The notes below the pieces were generated by a model. It ran no database searches and was not told the origin of the DNA. It saw only the letters and a program-made list of their open reading frames with translations. Made by a program: the position numbers and the translations under genes. A stretch of DNA of 64,000 bases from Margaritifera margaritifera (taxonomy: Eukaryota > Mollusca > Bivalvia > Unionida > Margaritiferidae). Positions 1 through 10,652 of the stretch are shown here, piece after piece; positions within the stretch are counted from its first letter, which is position 1; each line of letters begins with the position of its first letter. The DNA is taken from NCBI GenBank assembly GCA_029931535.1, contig JAQPZY010001610.1, positions 3,447,501-3,511,500 on the forward strand. The letters run 5' to 3'.

Positions 1-640
1 CAGAATTTGATCAGATTTGAGAAGAAAGTTGATACAAATGATGCCAATGTGCATTCAAATATAGCAACTTCTACTAACAATAGAAAAACCAATGTTATTA
101 AAAATTGAAAAGCTTTAGATGATTTATTCTCCAAAACCACTTACCGTAATAGAAATTGACCAACCTTGACAGAAAGCATTCTGGCATGAAGGCCTTTCAG
201 GTGTGTACAAATTATGCTGATCCGCCATTAAATATGACTGCCATTACAAAAAATAAAAAACATTTCAATGGCTCCTTCTATGTAACCGTTCGACAGAATC
301 TGACCAAATGTGACAGCATGGCATAGAGTGCCTTCAGTTTTATACAACAGATGCTAATCTTCCAATAAATGTGGCCACTGTTACTAAAAATAGAAAAACC
401 TTGAAGCAACTTTTTAACCGTTAGGCAGAATTAGCTCATATTGACAGAGCATCCTGGCATGCAGACCTTTAAGATTTATGCAAATGATGCTGATCCACCA
501 TCAAATGTGGACAACGTTACCCAAAATAAGAAAAACATTGAGACCACTTTTTCCAAAAAACTGCTCAACTCAGTTTGACCAAATTTGATACTGAGAGCAT
601 CCTGGCGTAGATGGCTTTCAAATTATACACCTGATGCCAT
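1..640. repeat. Diverged ~137-bp tandem repeat family A
   Basis: About four degenerate units can be lined up by two landmarks: 'gatgctgatc' followed by a 'gccat..aaat' block (near 40, 212, 349 and 486) and 'gcatcctggcat' (near 178, 447 and 597). The same family returns at about 18760-19500. I see no coding potential. The window therefore opens inside repetitive intron or flanking DNA upstream of the first recognisable NOS1AP exon. Confidence 0.7.
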
Positions 641-1400
641 GTTTGCTATCAGTATTTGCTGGGATGTCTCCAGAAGCAATGGTGTGACTTCCAAATCAAC
701 CATATGGAAAACCTATTTTTAACTTCTCCAGAACAACTGAGCCAATTTTTATCAAACTTAGTAGGAATGCTTATTAGGACAAGCTGTCAAAATTCTGTCT
801 TGTTTGGCTCCCCTAGCAGTGGTATATCTTCCTTAGCAACTGCATAGAAAACCTATTTTGTAGTAATCTTCTCTAGAATGGCTGAACCAATTTCAACCAA
901 ACTTGTTAGGAATGTTTATTTAGACATGCTCTACCAAAATTGTGTCCAGGATGGCTCTCCACTAGCAGTGGTGTGGCTTCCATAGCAACTATGTGGAAAA
1001 AACGTATTTTCAACATCTCCAGAATGGCTGACCTAATTTTGATCAAAACTTGGTAGGAATGTTTCTTAGGACATGTTCTATCCAAATTGTGTTTGGGGTG
1101 TGGTTTTTGTCAACCATGTTTGAAACCTAATGTTTGCTTCTTATCTAGAATGGGTGATAAAAGTGTTTCTTAAGACATGTTATGTCAAACTTGTGTCTGA
1201 CATGGCTTTCACCTGTAATGATGTGGCATTCAGTTAGCAGACATATGGGAAACCTGTTTTCAGCTTCTTGAGAAACACCTAGCGAATTGTGATCAAACTT
1301 GGTATGAATGTTTCTTGGGACCTGCTCTATCAAAATTCTGTCAGGGGTGGATTCCATAGCAGTGGTGTGGTTTCCATAGGAACCAGGTTTGAAACATACA
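640..1400. repeat. Diverged ~140-bp tandem repeat family B
   Basis: Units share a block reading roughly 'tatggaaaacctattttcaacttctccagaatggctgaacc', then 'atcaaacttggtaggaatgt', then 'agcagtggtgtggcttccat'. Copies lie near 700, 845, 985 and 1245. The pattern resembles interspersed repeats I know from bivalve genomes. Short open frames here, such as 656-847, are not conserved between units and are unlikely to be genes. Confidence 0.65.
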
Positions 1401-2070
1401 AATTACACTTATCTCCTATCAAGTATGGCTATTGTTGCTAATATATAAAATATATTTAAAAAAACTATAATCATAGAATGACTTTCATTCAAAAACTGCA
1501 TTATCATATCAGACCAAATGTGATACATGTATGTAGAGTCCTTGCATGAACACCTTCACATTCATACAAAAGATGCCAGTGCACAACCTGGTCCAGCTGA
1601 AGGTCCTCAAAGTAGAAATACAGCTAAACAATATATAAAATATCACCATATACCAAATTGTTGGAAATCATCCTGACAGTTTCTACCAAATTGTTGGAAA
1701 TCATCCTGACATTGGTGTTTTTCAACCAAAGGCACCTGCCTTATTACTACATTTGCCTTTTAGACTAATGTATGCAGGGTGAGCAATATCAGGTCTACTT
1801 GGGTCTCTTGTTTTGTCAAAGACCATGCCTTTTTTGTGTTATTAAAATATAAATTATGAATCAATTTACAAAATTTTGAAATACCCTAAATGCAGCCCAA
1901 AGGCAAAAGATCGAAGAATATTATTCCCTGGCTTTGATGTGACACAGCTCCACTATATCAAGCATTTATGCGGCTGGCCATTTAAAAACAAAACAAAACA
2001 GACTAGAAATGTGATCATGGAACATGAATGCCCCACCCCAATACATTGCCCAATAAACTGACCAGGCAAA
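1400..2070. other. Non-coding stretch, nothing recognised
   Basis: AT-rich sequence. The only structure I see is an imperfect ~32-bp duplication near 1652-1710 around 'ccaaattgttggaaatcatc'. No gene, splice-bounded exon or element end could be supported. Confidence 0.5.
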
Positions 2071-2073
2071 TGG

Positions 2074-2164
<91 letters not shown>

Positions 2165-2176
2165 GACAGACAGACA
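2074..2176. repeat. Compound (TG)(TA)n(CA)n(CAGA) microsatellite
   Basis: A run of about 35 TA dinucleotides is flanked by TG on the left and CA, then CAGA, on the right. The long 'YIYIYI' open frames on the minus strand come from this array only. Confidence 0.95.
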
Positions 2177-2416
2177 AGGGTAACAGTGTATGCCCCAACC
2201 ATGAATGTATATGTAGTGGTGCCTGATTAGGTTTACACACAAAATATTTGTTTCCAATTTTATATTTTAGAAAAACATAAGTTAAAATCAGTTACTAAAA
2301 TCTTAAGATTACTCACACAAATCTTTGTCTTCTGTTTTTTTAAAAAAATGCATACCAGAATAATTCAGTCAGCGCAAGCTCAGTTTGCAACTTTGTGGTC
2401 CTTAGGTTCATCTTGC

Positions 2417-2930
2417 CACTTGCAAAGCAAAGTGTTAACAGATGTCCATCCATTGCAAAGCAAAGTGTTAACATATGTCTATCCATTGCAAAGCAAAGTG
2501 TTAACATATGTCTATCCATTGCAAAGCAAAGTGTTAACATATGTCTATCCATTGCAAAGCAAAGTGTTAACATATGTCTATCCATTGCAAAGCAAAGTGT
2601 TAACAGATGTCTATCCATTGCAAAGCAAAGTGTTAACAGATGTCTATCCATTGCAAAGCAAAGTGTTAACAGATGTCTATCCATTGCAAAGCAAAGTGTT
2701 AACAGATGTCTATCCATTGCAAAGCAAAGTGTTAACAGATGTCTATCCATTGCAAAGCAAAGTGTTAACAGATGTCTATCCATTGCAAAGCAAAGTGTTA
2801 ACATATGTCCATCCATTGCAAAGCAAAGTGTTAACAGATGTCTGTCCATTGCAAAGCAAAGTGTTAACAGATGTCTATCCAAAGTGTTAACAGATGTCTA
2901 TCCAAATTGTTAACAGATGTCTATCCAAAG
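2417..2930. repeat. 33-bp minisatellite, ~15 copies
   Basis: The unit contains 'ttgcaaagcaaagtgttaac' followed by a 13-bp 'atatgtctatcca'-type block. Because 33 is divisible by 3, both strands stay open (11-residue repeats LQSKVLTDVYP and MDRHLLTLCFA), which creates 170-180-codon false ORFs. The variable positions are mainly T/G in 'aca(t/g)atg', and variants are clustered, as expected from unequal exchange. The last units (2877-2930) are shortened. Confidence 0.95.
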
Positions 2931-3770
2931 ACTGGGATCCTCAGGTTTATTGGTTTTGCTTGGTTAGATGACCACAGTACACCACCATTTTGGTCATGAG
3001 TATATAGCACATTAGTGATGTCCACGCAATTTGTTAATTTGATATTTACTGAGCAGCTTGAAATGATGTGATCATTAGATTATTACATCATTGTTATAAT
3101 GTCACACTTATTATCTCAATGTGTAATAGCATTGTGAACTCAGAGAGAGAATGGACATAGGATCCCCCCCCCCATGTGTGTTTCCAGTTGGCCGACCGTC
3201 CCTGACCGTCCCTGTTTCTTGTTGCCACCCTAGCACACACACACACCCAAAAAAAGTCACATTGCCGAAATTTATTTGTGCATCTAATTGAGCAGGTTTT
3301 GCCCAGTACTTTGAAGTGCTTGAAATATTATTTGATTTATATATGTAAAAAATTTAAAAAAAAAAAAAAATACCTGCCTACCCTAATTTTAAAACCAGTG
3401 CAATAGGAAACATATATTATTTTTTTTTTGTCCTAAGGTGATGTTGTTGCAACTTCTGTTTAATTATTGAATGATACATAGTAACAGTGTTTAAAAATGT
3501 TTAGGAACAGTGTTCTGAAAGAAAATGTTATTATCAACTGAAAAAAAAAGTATAGATAAGACATCTTGCAAATTCATTAGCAATTTATGACCTGCCATTA
3601 ATTGGCCTCACATGCTCTTGGTGATGAAATTCTGATGTCATCTCAATAATTGTGTCATAGTGAACATAATTCACTCACCAACATACACTTTCATATATGT
3701 ATCTAATAAGATGAATCATTGGTCTTCAACCTGTGCAAATTTGATAAATTGTGTAATATTCATTGAGCTA
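2930..3770. other. AT-rich intron or flanking DNA with homopolymers
   Basis: Contains a C9 tract near 3165, 'cacacacacaccc' near 3233 and an A13 tract near 3356. No gene or element boundary recognised. Confidence 0.5.
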
Positions 3771-3772
3771 TG

Positions 3773-3964
3773 GACTATTGGTGTCAGTGCATTGTTTCCT
3801 ATATTTCCTGTGTAATTACCTACTATTGGTGACAGTGCATTGTTTCCTATATTTCCTGTGTAATTACCTACTATTGGTGACAGTGCATTGTTTCCTATAT
3901 TTCCTGTGTAATTACCTACTATTGGTGACAGTGCATTGTTTCCTATATTTCCTGTGTAATTACC
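3773..3964. repeat. 48-bp minisatellite, 4 copies
   Basis: The unit begins 'ctattggtgacagtgcattg' and ends 'cctgtgtaattaccta'; copies start at about 3775, 3823, 3871 and 3919 and are nearly identical. A 16-residue protein repeat in one frame results from the unit length. Confidence 0.92.
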
Positions 3965-4111
3965 GTTATGTGGGGATTAATATTTTTCTAAGTGTAATTA
4001 CCATTATGTCGGGATTGATATTTTTCTAAGTGTAATTACTGTTATGTGGGGATTGATATTTTTCTAAGTGTAATTACCGTTATATGGGGATTGATATTTT
4101 TCTAAGTGTAG
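3964..4111. repeat. 38-bp minisatellite, 4 copies
   Basis: The unit 'cgttatgtggggattaatat' plus 'ttttctaagtgtaattac' abuts the preceding 48-bp array. The two arrays share the 'gtgtaattac' junction, so one may have been seeded from the end of the other. Confidence 0.9.
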
Positions 4112-4545
4112 TGATGGAGAATGTTCATGAACCCATACATTGTTTTGTGTTTTTTTGATCATTTTAATCTTTAACTACATGTACATATATAAAAATACCT
4201 ATATTTCAAAATGTTAAATACTCCCAACATTTCTCTGGTGACCATCCTTAAGTTGCTACAGTCTGTGTTTAGAATCACCATAAGATATATTAGGACTGTA
4301 ATGATTACCCAGATAACTGTAGGCTGTAGGAGTATTAATGGTAACTGGTTACAGAATTTGGTAACCGGCTAACTGCCCCCCTCTCCCCCCCCCTGCCTGC
4401 CTTGTAACGCCAAGCATATTTAGTAAGCTGGACAAATGTATCAAGAAATAGAAAATGTGAATAAAATGTCCCAGCCTTTTCTTCAAAAAAACAAGCTTTA
4501 AACATGAATAAAAAAAATTGTAACTTCTGTCCCAGATGCTGTCCA
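4111..4545. other. Non-coding stretch, nothing recognised
   Basis: AT-rich sequence with a C-rich patch near 4375-4393. No exon or element recognised. Confidence 0.45.
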
Positions 4546-4549
4546 GTGC

Positions 4550-4820
4550 TATACATGTACCATAATCGGCTATTTTAAAATATGATACAGAATAATAGTA
4601 ATGCTAAACATGTACCATAATCAGCTATTCTAAGATATGATACAGAATAATAGTAATGCCATACATGTACCATAATCAGCTATTCTAAGATATGATACAG
4701 AATAATAGTAATGCCATACATGTACCATAATCAGTTATTCTAAGATATGATACAGAATAATAGTAATGCTATACATGTACCATAATCAGTTATTCTAAGA
4801 TATGATACAGAATAAAAGTA
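4550..4820. repeat. 55-bp minisatellite, ~5 copies
   Basis: The unit contains 'cataatcagctattctaaga' followed by 'tatgatacagaataatagta' and 'atgccatacatgtac'. The first copy is the most diverged. Confidence 0.92.
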
Positions 4821-5154
4821 ATGCCATCTTTAATTGTACTTTATGCAAACATGTACACACATAGATTCACAAACACATGAACCCTGTTTTCTTCCTTGGA
4901 CAGTTTCAGTGTTTTACAGTTTTGTGTCTACCTAATAACACACAAGTTCATCACTTAGCATTTGAGTTATCCTGACAATCAGCCTGATTGGTACTGATAA
5001 CTGCATGAAATGTCAGAGAATATGAGAGTAATTAAAGGTGGTATGTATTCCTAGAGCTCATGCACGAGCAAGCATGAAATATCTTTGTGTCAACAAGTGT
5101 AACACATCAGTTTCATTAGATTCTGGAAACTGGAAACTTTGATTGTGCTGTCAT

Positions 5155-5455
5155 TCTTGCCAATTCACATTTTGTACACGAGGTGTTTCTTATGGCAATT
5201 AACCGGTTGCCAGTTCACATTTTGTACATGAGGTGTTTCTTATGGCAATTAACCGGTTGCCAGTTCACATTTTGTACATGAGGTGTTTCTTACAGCAATT
5301 AACTGGTTGCCAATTCACATTTTGTACATGAGGTGTTTCTTACTGCAATTAACCGGTTGCCAGTTGTACATGAGGTGTTTCTTACGGCAATTAACCGGTT
5401 GCCAATTCACATTTTGTACACGAGGTGTTTCTTACAGCAATTAACCGGTTGCAGT
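5155..5455. repeat. 50-bp minisatellite, ~6 copies
   Basis: The unit contains 'ttgccagttcacattttgta', 'catgaggtgtttcttatggc' and 'aattaaccgg'. One copy near 5350-5370 lacks about 12 bp. The array ends about 110 bp upstream of the NOS1AP exon acceptor at 5563-5564. Confidence 0.92.
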
Positions 5456-5564
5456 TCACTTAATGTATTACAGGTAACCAGTTTAGGAATTTGCTAGCTG
5501 CTTCAGCATGAAAATAATTAAGTTTAATCTTATTGTTAACACTTAGTTTTGTCTGCAATTTCAG

Positions 5565-5715
5565 GAGCAAGCTATGAGGATAGTCCGTTCAATTGGTCAA
5601 GCCTTTGAAGTCTGTCACAAGCTCAGTGTACAGCATGTACAAATCCCAGAGTCAGCATCTAAACAAGAACTGGCGAGCGGCCATTCACTAGATACAGAAA
5701 AACGGAGCTCAAAGT
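5565..5715 (+). CDS. NOS1AP: NOS1AP-like adaptor, exon encoding the C-terminal end of the PTB domain
   Basis: Coding exon of a NOS1AP (CAPON)-like cytosolic adaptor. The exon follows an 'atttcag' acceptor (AG at 5563-5564) and ends before a consensus GTGAGT donor at 5716. It encodes about 50 residues starting [20 protein letters not shown], which matches the C-terminal helix of the phosphotyrosine-binding (PTB) domain in the NOS1AP family, where this segment is strongly conserved from worms (DYC-1) to vertebrates. The rest, after residue 25, is a polar linker that I cannot align. It ends in phase 1 (a single T), which joins with GC of the exon at 10483 to make a Cys codon. PTB domains of this family bind peptide motifs of partner proteins at the membrane or cytoskeleton. 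The upstream PTB exons are outside the window. Confidence 0.92.
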
Positions 5716-6060
5716 GTGAGTCATGATCTGTAACGCTGTACAGTTTTTGTTCTCAACATTCTCTTGATAGTGTTTTGAGTGACACTCGGGTTATTATATT
5801 ATCAGGCACTCTGCATCAAAAATGAGATGGAGAGATTGGTAGACAGACAGACAGACAGGTAGAGGAATGAATTTCAGCTACAGATAAGATTCAACTTATA
5901 TTCAGTGACAACCAACAAGTATTGTAAAAGAAATACTTATAGTGTGAATGACAGCAAAGAATGAAATATACATTTGTGTACATGAATTTTTTTAATGAGA
6001 TTAACATCACTCAACACTATTCAAATATTGTTAAACTCATAAATCAGCATTAATATTGGT
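5716..6060 (+). other. Intron start of the NOS1AP-like gene
   Basis: Contains a short (GACA)n tract near 5843-5858. Nothing else recognised. Confidence 0.5.
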
Positions 6061-6069
6061 TTAAATGCC

Positions 6070-6345
6070 AGTAGGGATCAATATATCCTGTTTCAGGTGT
6101 ATATACATAAAGTCATTAGGGATCAATATGTCCTGCTTCAGGTGAATATACATAAATTCATTAGGGATCAATATATCCTGTTTCAGGTGTATATACATAA
6201 AGTCATTAGGGATCAATATGTCCTGCTTCAGGTGAATATACATAAAGTCATTAGGGATCAATATGTCTTGCGTCAGGTGTATATACATAAAGTCATCAGG
6301 GATCATTATGTCTTGCTTCAGGTGTATCTACATAAAGTCAGTTTG
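6070..6345. repeat. 45-bp minisatellite, ~6 copies
   Basis: The unit contains 'cattagggatcaatatgtcc' followed by 'tgcttcaggtgtatatacat' and 'aaagt'. Both strands are open because 45 is divisible by 3. Alternating tatg/tata and gtat/gaat variants suggest a 90-bp higher-order pairing in the first four copies. Confidence 0.93.
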
Positions 6346-7270
6346 TTATAATTTTATATTGAGATTTCTTCTTTGCCTATGAGAACAATTGAAAGTCAAG
6401 CTTAGAATCAAAAAGTCTGACTTTCTCTAATTTCTCTTTGAATGAAGTCAGTATCATATATAGAACTTAACACATTTTGCCTGTTTTCACCCTCCTTCTG
6501 TGAGAAATTTCAGTGTTATAGATGCAGTTAGGGAATCTTGTTATCAGATCTATGGGTTCTGAGATTGAATTAGATATTCATGCTTGAAAGTTGCTAGAAT
6601 ACAGAGGTCCCTCACTATAAAGACCCCTCAGTATACTGCTTCCCCCTTTTATAATGCTGGTAAGGTTCTGGATAGCATTTAATTGGTCAAAATGTTTGTG
6701 TATCACTGCTGCTTATTTTTTCTCACTATAGTTGGCTTAAGAGAACCAATTATGATGTGATATCACATCATTAAATGCTTTATATTTGCATTTTAATTCA
6801 TTGTCATGATACAGCCTTGTTGGAACATCACTCAGTATAAGGTTCCCTCACTTATAAAACAAGAGTCACTTTTATATCGCCTATGAAAATGTTACAAAGA
6901 GGGAGAACTGTGAGCCTCCAGCAGGGAGGCTTAGCTGATTACCTCAGAGCAGCAGTTCTATCATTGAAAGCTGCATGGGCCCAACAAAATTGGAACCGAG
7001 CCATCTAGCTATGCTTTGTTCTTTAGGTTGGAATAAATGGATGCTGCTGATTATTTCAAGGTTTGTAGAATAATCTGGTTTTGATTAGCTCATGGTGTGT
7101 ATTGGTTGTGTTTTGGCCTTTGATTAGCTCATTTTGTGTGTTGGCCTCTAATCGACCACCTATCAACAGATCTTACAGTTAGCATGACAGAATTTAATTT
7201 TGCATGCAAAAAATAAATCTTGTTAGAGCCCTGCTGGAGGAAATTTGGCAAAACCCTAAAGTAATCATGT
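6345..7270. other. Intronic DNA with possible remnant of a pogo-like element
   Basis: Near 6604 'cagaggtccctcactataaa' follows a TA, and 'aaggttccctcacttataaa' occurs near 6839. These look like ends of TA-inserting elements whose termini carry 'ccctcattataa' (compare 40167-40937), but the second is in direct, not inverted, orientation, so an intact element is not supported. Confidence 0.3.
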
Positions 7271-7296
7271 TGTCTGTATGTCAGTCGTTTGGTTTC

Positions 7297-7560
7297 TGCA
7301 AATTAACTTTACTAGGAATTATTTGGATTTTAACCAAATTACCTTAACTTGGAATTATTTGGATTTTAACCAAATTAACTTAACTTGGAATTATTTGGAT
7401 TTTAACCAAATTACCTTAACTTGGAATTATTTGGATTTTAACCAAATTAACTTTACTTGGAATTATTTGGATTTTAACCAAATTAACTTTACTAGGAATG
7501 ATTTGGATTTTAACCAAATTAACTTAAATAGGAATTATTTGGATTTTAAGCAAATTTGGT
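7297..7560. repeat. 36-bp minisatellite (~7 copies) seeded from repeat family C
   Basis: The unit is 'ggaattatttggattttaac' plus 'caaattaccttaactt'. The core 'ttggattttaaccaaatt' is the same as the 'ttggatttcaaccaaatttgg' core of the diverged family C that starts immediately downstream, so the array looks like a local amplification of that core. Confidence 0.92.
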
Positions 7561-8032
7561 AAGTAGCTTTATATTCATGAGGCATCAAAAGAGTTTGATT
7601 TCCAGCCTTCTGTGTCATCATATAGAGAAGTTATGACCCCTGATTGCCAATTCTTCTAGGTTTTGCTTCCACGGCTGAACGTTTCCAAAGATTGTTGGAT
7701 TTCAACCAAATTTGGTATGCAGCTTTATATTGATGAGAATGAGTTAAAATTCCAGCATTCCATAGCATCATTTACAGAAATTATGCTCTCTGATTGCCCA
7801 TCCTTCTGACTTGGGTTTCCACAGCATAACTTTGCCAAAGTTTATTGGATTTCAACGAAATTTTTGGCATCCAACTTTATATTGTTGAAACCTTGACTGA
7901 GTTTGAATTCCAGTGTTCCACAGCATCATTTACACAAGTTATGCCCACAGGATGCCCATCCTTTTGACCCCGGTATCTACAACATAACTTTACCAATGAT
8001 TTTTTAAATACATTTTTTGAACTTCACCTATA

Positions 8033-8085
8033 TTTGGTGGCATATGGCCACTATTGTGCTGAGGTGCCATAAAACACTCCTACAT
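8033..8085 (+). mobile_element. Short SINE 3'-end fragment
   Basis: The segment includes 'ggtgccataaaacactc', similar to the 3' tail of the SINE at 32462-32599 ('gtgccataaaacaccaaacc'). It lengthens one family C unit by roughly 90 bp. Only the tail is present, so the call is tentative. Confidence 0.4.
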
Positions 8086-8689
8086 ACATATGTAGCAATG
8101 ATTCTTTGATTTCAATCAAATTTGGTATGTGGCTTTATGTTGATTAAGTTTGATTTCCAGCATTTCACGACATTATCTACAGGAGTTACGCCCCCTGATT
8201 GTCCATCTCACTCACTTTGGTGTCTGCAGCTTTATATTACCAAGAATTGTTGTATTTCAACCAAATTTGGCATGTAGCTCTATATTGATGAGACATTGAA
8301 TGAGATGGAGTCTCAGCATTCTACAGCATCATTTAGAGGAGTTATGGCTCCTGATTTTCCATCCTCCTAAGTTTGGTTTCTGCAGCATAACATAACTAAG
8401 TATTTTTTTTACTTTAACCAAATTTAGCATGCACCTTTATATTGATAAATTATTCAAATAGTTTCATTTTTAGCATTTCACAACATATACAGGAGTTATG
8501 GCCCCCTTGTCTATCCTCCTGATTTTGGTTTCCACAGCAATACTTTACCAGGTATTGTTGGATTTTAGCGAGATTTGGCATGACAGCATTGATTTGATGA
8601 GACTTTGAAATTAATTTAATTTCCAGCATTCCACATTATGATTTGCAGAGTTATGGCCCTGATTGTCTGTCCTCCTGACTTTGGTTTCT

Positions 8690-9172
8690 GCATCATTACT
8701 ATACCAAGGTTTTATGGACTTCGACCAAATTTGACCTGCATCATTACTGTACCAAGGTTTTATGGACTTTGACCAAATTTGACCTGCATCATTACTATAC
8801 CAAGGTTTTGTGGACTTCGACCAAATTTGACCTGCATCATTACTATACCAAGTTTTTATGGACTTCGACCAAATTTGACCTGCATCATTACTATACCAAG
8901 GTTTTGTGGACTTCGACCAAATTTGACCTGCATCATTACTATACCAAGTTTTTATGGACTTCGACCAAATTTGACCTGCATCATTACTATACCAAGGATT
9001 TGTGAACTTCGACCAAATTTGACCTGCATCTTTACTATACCAAGGTTTTATGGACTTCTACCAAATTTGACCTGCATCATTACTATACCAAGGTTTTATG
9101 GACTTCGACCAAATTTGACCTGCATCATTACTATACCAAGGTTTTATGGACTTCGACCAAATTTGACCTGCA
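8690..9172. repeat. 48-bp minisatellite (~10 copies) inside family C
   Basis: The unit is 'cattactataccaaggtttt', 'atggacttcgaccaaatttg', 'acctgcat'. It contains the same core (taccaag..ttgg/tgga..tc.accaaatttg) as family C units. This is a second, independent amplification of the same segment that seeded the 36-bp array at 7297. Open frames of 78-137 codons here are array by-products. Confidence 0.93.
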
Positions 9173-9249
9173 GCTTTATATTGCTGAGGTAGTGAATGAG
9201 TTGGATTTCAGCATTCCACATTATCATTTAGAGGAGTTATGGCCACTGA

Positions 9250-9488
9250 ATGCGCATTAGATTAACTTTTTTTCCCAACACAAGTTTCTTTGTTTACGGC
9301 CCCGTTTAACAAGTTGTAGATAGCAGGTGGCCTTTGTGATGCACCCATTGCCAATAGATCTAGTATTCATTTAGTTCCATCACATGTGTCACTGGATTGG
9401 ATTCTTAATTAATGTTGTTGGAGGTGGAGATTTCATTCCCTCTTGTCCAGGATGAGTTGAAACATTTAAGATAGGGGATTTATGAATA
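9250..9488. other. Non-coding stretch
   Basis: No repeat unit, exon or element end recognised between the two arrays. Confidence 0.4.
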
Positions 9489-9489
9489 A

Positions 9490-9998
9490 TGCATTATTGT
9501 CTCATCCTCTATCCATATACATGTATGAGTGTCTGTCATCTGATCCTCTGTCCATGTACATGTATGAGTGTCTGTCATCTGACCCTCTGTCCATGTACAT
9601 GTATTAGTGTCTGTCATCTGATCCTCTGTCCATGTACATGTATGAGTGTCTGTCATCTGGTCCTCTGTCAGTGTATATGTATTAGTGGATCTCTTCTGAT
9701 TCTCTGTCCATGTACATGTATTATTGGCTCTCTTCTGATCATCTGTCAATGTTCATGTATTATTGTCTATCTTCTGATCCTCTGTCCATCTACATGTATT
9801 AGTGGCTCTCTTCTGATCCTCTGTCCATGTACATTTATTAGTGGCTCTCTTCTGATCCTCTGCCCATGTACTTGTATTATTGGCTCTCTTCTGATCCTCT
9901 GTCCATGTACATGTATTAGTGGCTCTCTTCTGATCCTCTGTCCATGTACATGTATTAGTGGCTCTCTTCTGATCCTCTGTCTATGTACTTGTATGATG
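9490..9998. repeat. 39-bp minisatellite, ~13 copies
   Basis: The unit contains 'tctgatcctctgtccatgta' and 'catgtatgagtgtctgtca'. Two sub-families are spatially sorted: 'gagtgtctgtca' copies on the left and 'tagtggctctct' copies on the right, as expected if the array grew from two ends. Open frames on both strands are by-products. Confidence 0.93.
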
Positions 9999-10049
9999 TA
10001 AAGTATTTTGTCTCTTGCTTAACCAATGATTACTGTATAGGCAAAGTTA

Positions 10050-10232
10050 TTGTTATTGTAAGGAAGGTTACTATCCAAGTCAATGTTACACTGTTATTAT
10101 AATGTAAGGAAGGTTACTATCCAAATCAATGTTACACTGTTATTATAATGTAAAGATGGTTACTATCCAAGTCAGTGTTACACTGTTATTATAATGTAAG
10201 GAAGGTTACTATCCAAGTTAATGTCACACTTT
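10050..10232. repeat. 46-bp minisatellite, ~4 copies
   Basis: The unit contains 'taaggaaggttactatccaa' followed by 'gtcaatgttacactgttatt' and 'ataatg'. The array lies 250 bp upstream of the next NOS1AP exon. Confidence 0.9.
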
Positions 10233-10482
10233 CTGCAGGAATATTTTTTAGGTCCTCCCAATGTTGAATTCCTAATTTTAGTTAATTACCCCTGAAAAAA
10301 TGTATTTCCAATTGACGACTATATTTTCCCAAAAATGAGGACCTGGGTCTCATCACAAATAACATCAGAAAGTTCTTGTTTTAATTTACAGATATATTAG
10401 TGCCAAATTATAACTGGAATTTATCTCATAAATTTAGTTCACTTAAAATTTTCACTGTTCATAAAAGTTGACTTTTCTGTAG

Positions 10483-10652
10483 GCAAGGATTTTGATGAGA
10501 GAGAAGAGAAGAATCGTGAGAGTATGGTGGAATCCTCCTCCTCCTCCTCAGCACGGGGTCGTGCCACACCTCCTAATGTACTTGCCTTGAGACAAGCCCA
10601 GCAGCTTCTGTACCAGATGGGAGCGGCAAAATCCCCAACCTCTGCCACCAGT
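10483..10652 (+). CDS. NOS1AP: NOS1AP-like adaptor, Ser-rich linker exon
   Basis: Exon bounded by a 'ttttctgtag' acceptor (AG at 10481-10482) and a GTGAGT donor at 10653. With the T from the previous exon it reads C-K-D-F-D-E-R-E-E-K-N, then a run of six serines (coding block near 10530-10550), then ATPPNVLALRQAQQLLYQMG and a short Ser/Thr/Pro end. It leaves in phase 0 and joins the exon at 23167. The sequence lies between PTB domain and coiled coil. I do not recognise a close vertebrate equivalent, and the 'LRQAQQLLYQ' stretch is predicted to be a short amphipathic helix. The call rests on matching splice phases, clean consensus splice sites and position. It could be an alternatively used exon. 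Decayed partial copies of its 3' end occur downstream at about 10980 and 11095. Confidence 0.82.

Larger units (their letters stand above)
7560..9250. repeat. Diverged ~155-bp tandem repeat family C
   Basis: Each unit carries a 'gttatgccccctgattgccc' block, then 'tttggtttctgcagcataac', then 'ttggatttcaaccaaatttgg', then 'agctttatattgatgag' and 'attccacagcatcat'. The 'gttatg..cc' landmark recurs near 7633, 7782, 7939, 8184, 8340, 8494, 8649 and 9236. The long interval 7939-8184 is explained by a small insertion at about 8033-8085. A 48-bp array interrupts the last unit. Confidence 0.8.

Noticed and set aside
2340..2913. Overlapping 172-180-codon ORFs on both strands with 11-residue repeats
   Set aside because: They come from a 33-bp minisatellite whose unit length is a multiple of 3, which keeps several frames open at once. 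No start context, splice sites or family resemblance.
6604..6861. Complete TA-flanked element with 'ccctca' ends
   Set aside because: The two end-like motifs are in direct, not inverted, orientation.
10439..10648. Minus-strand 69-codon ORF
   Set aside because: Antisense shadow of the NOS1AP exon at 10483-10652.
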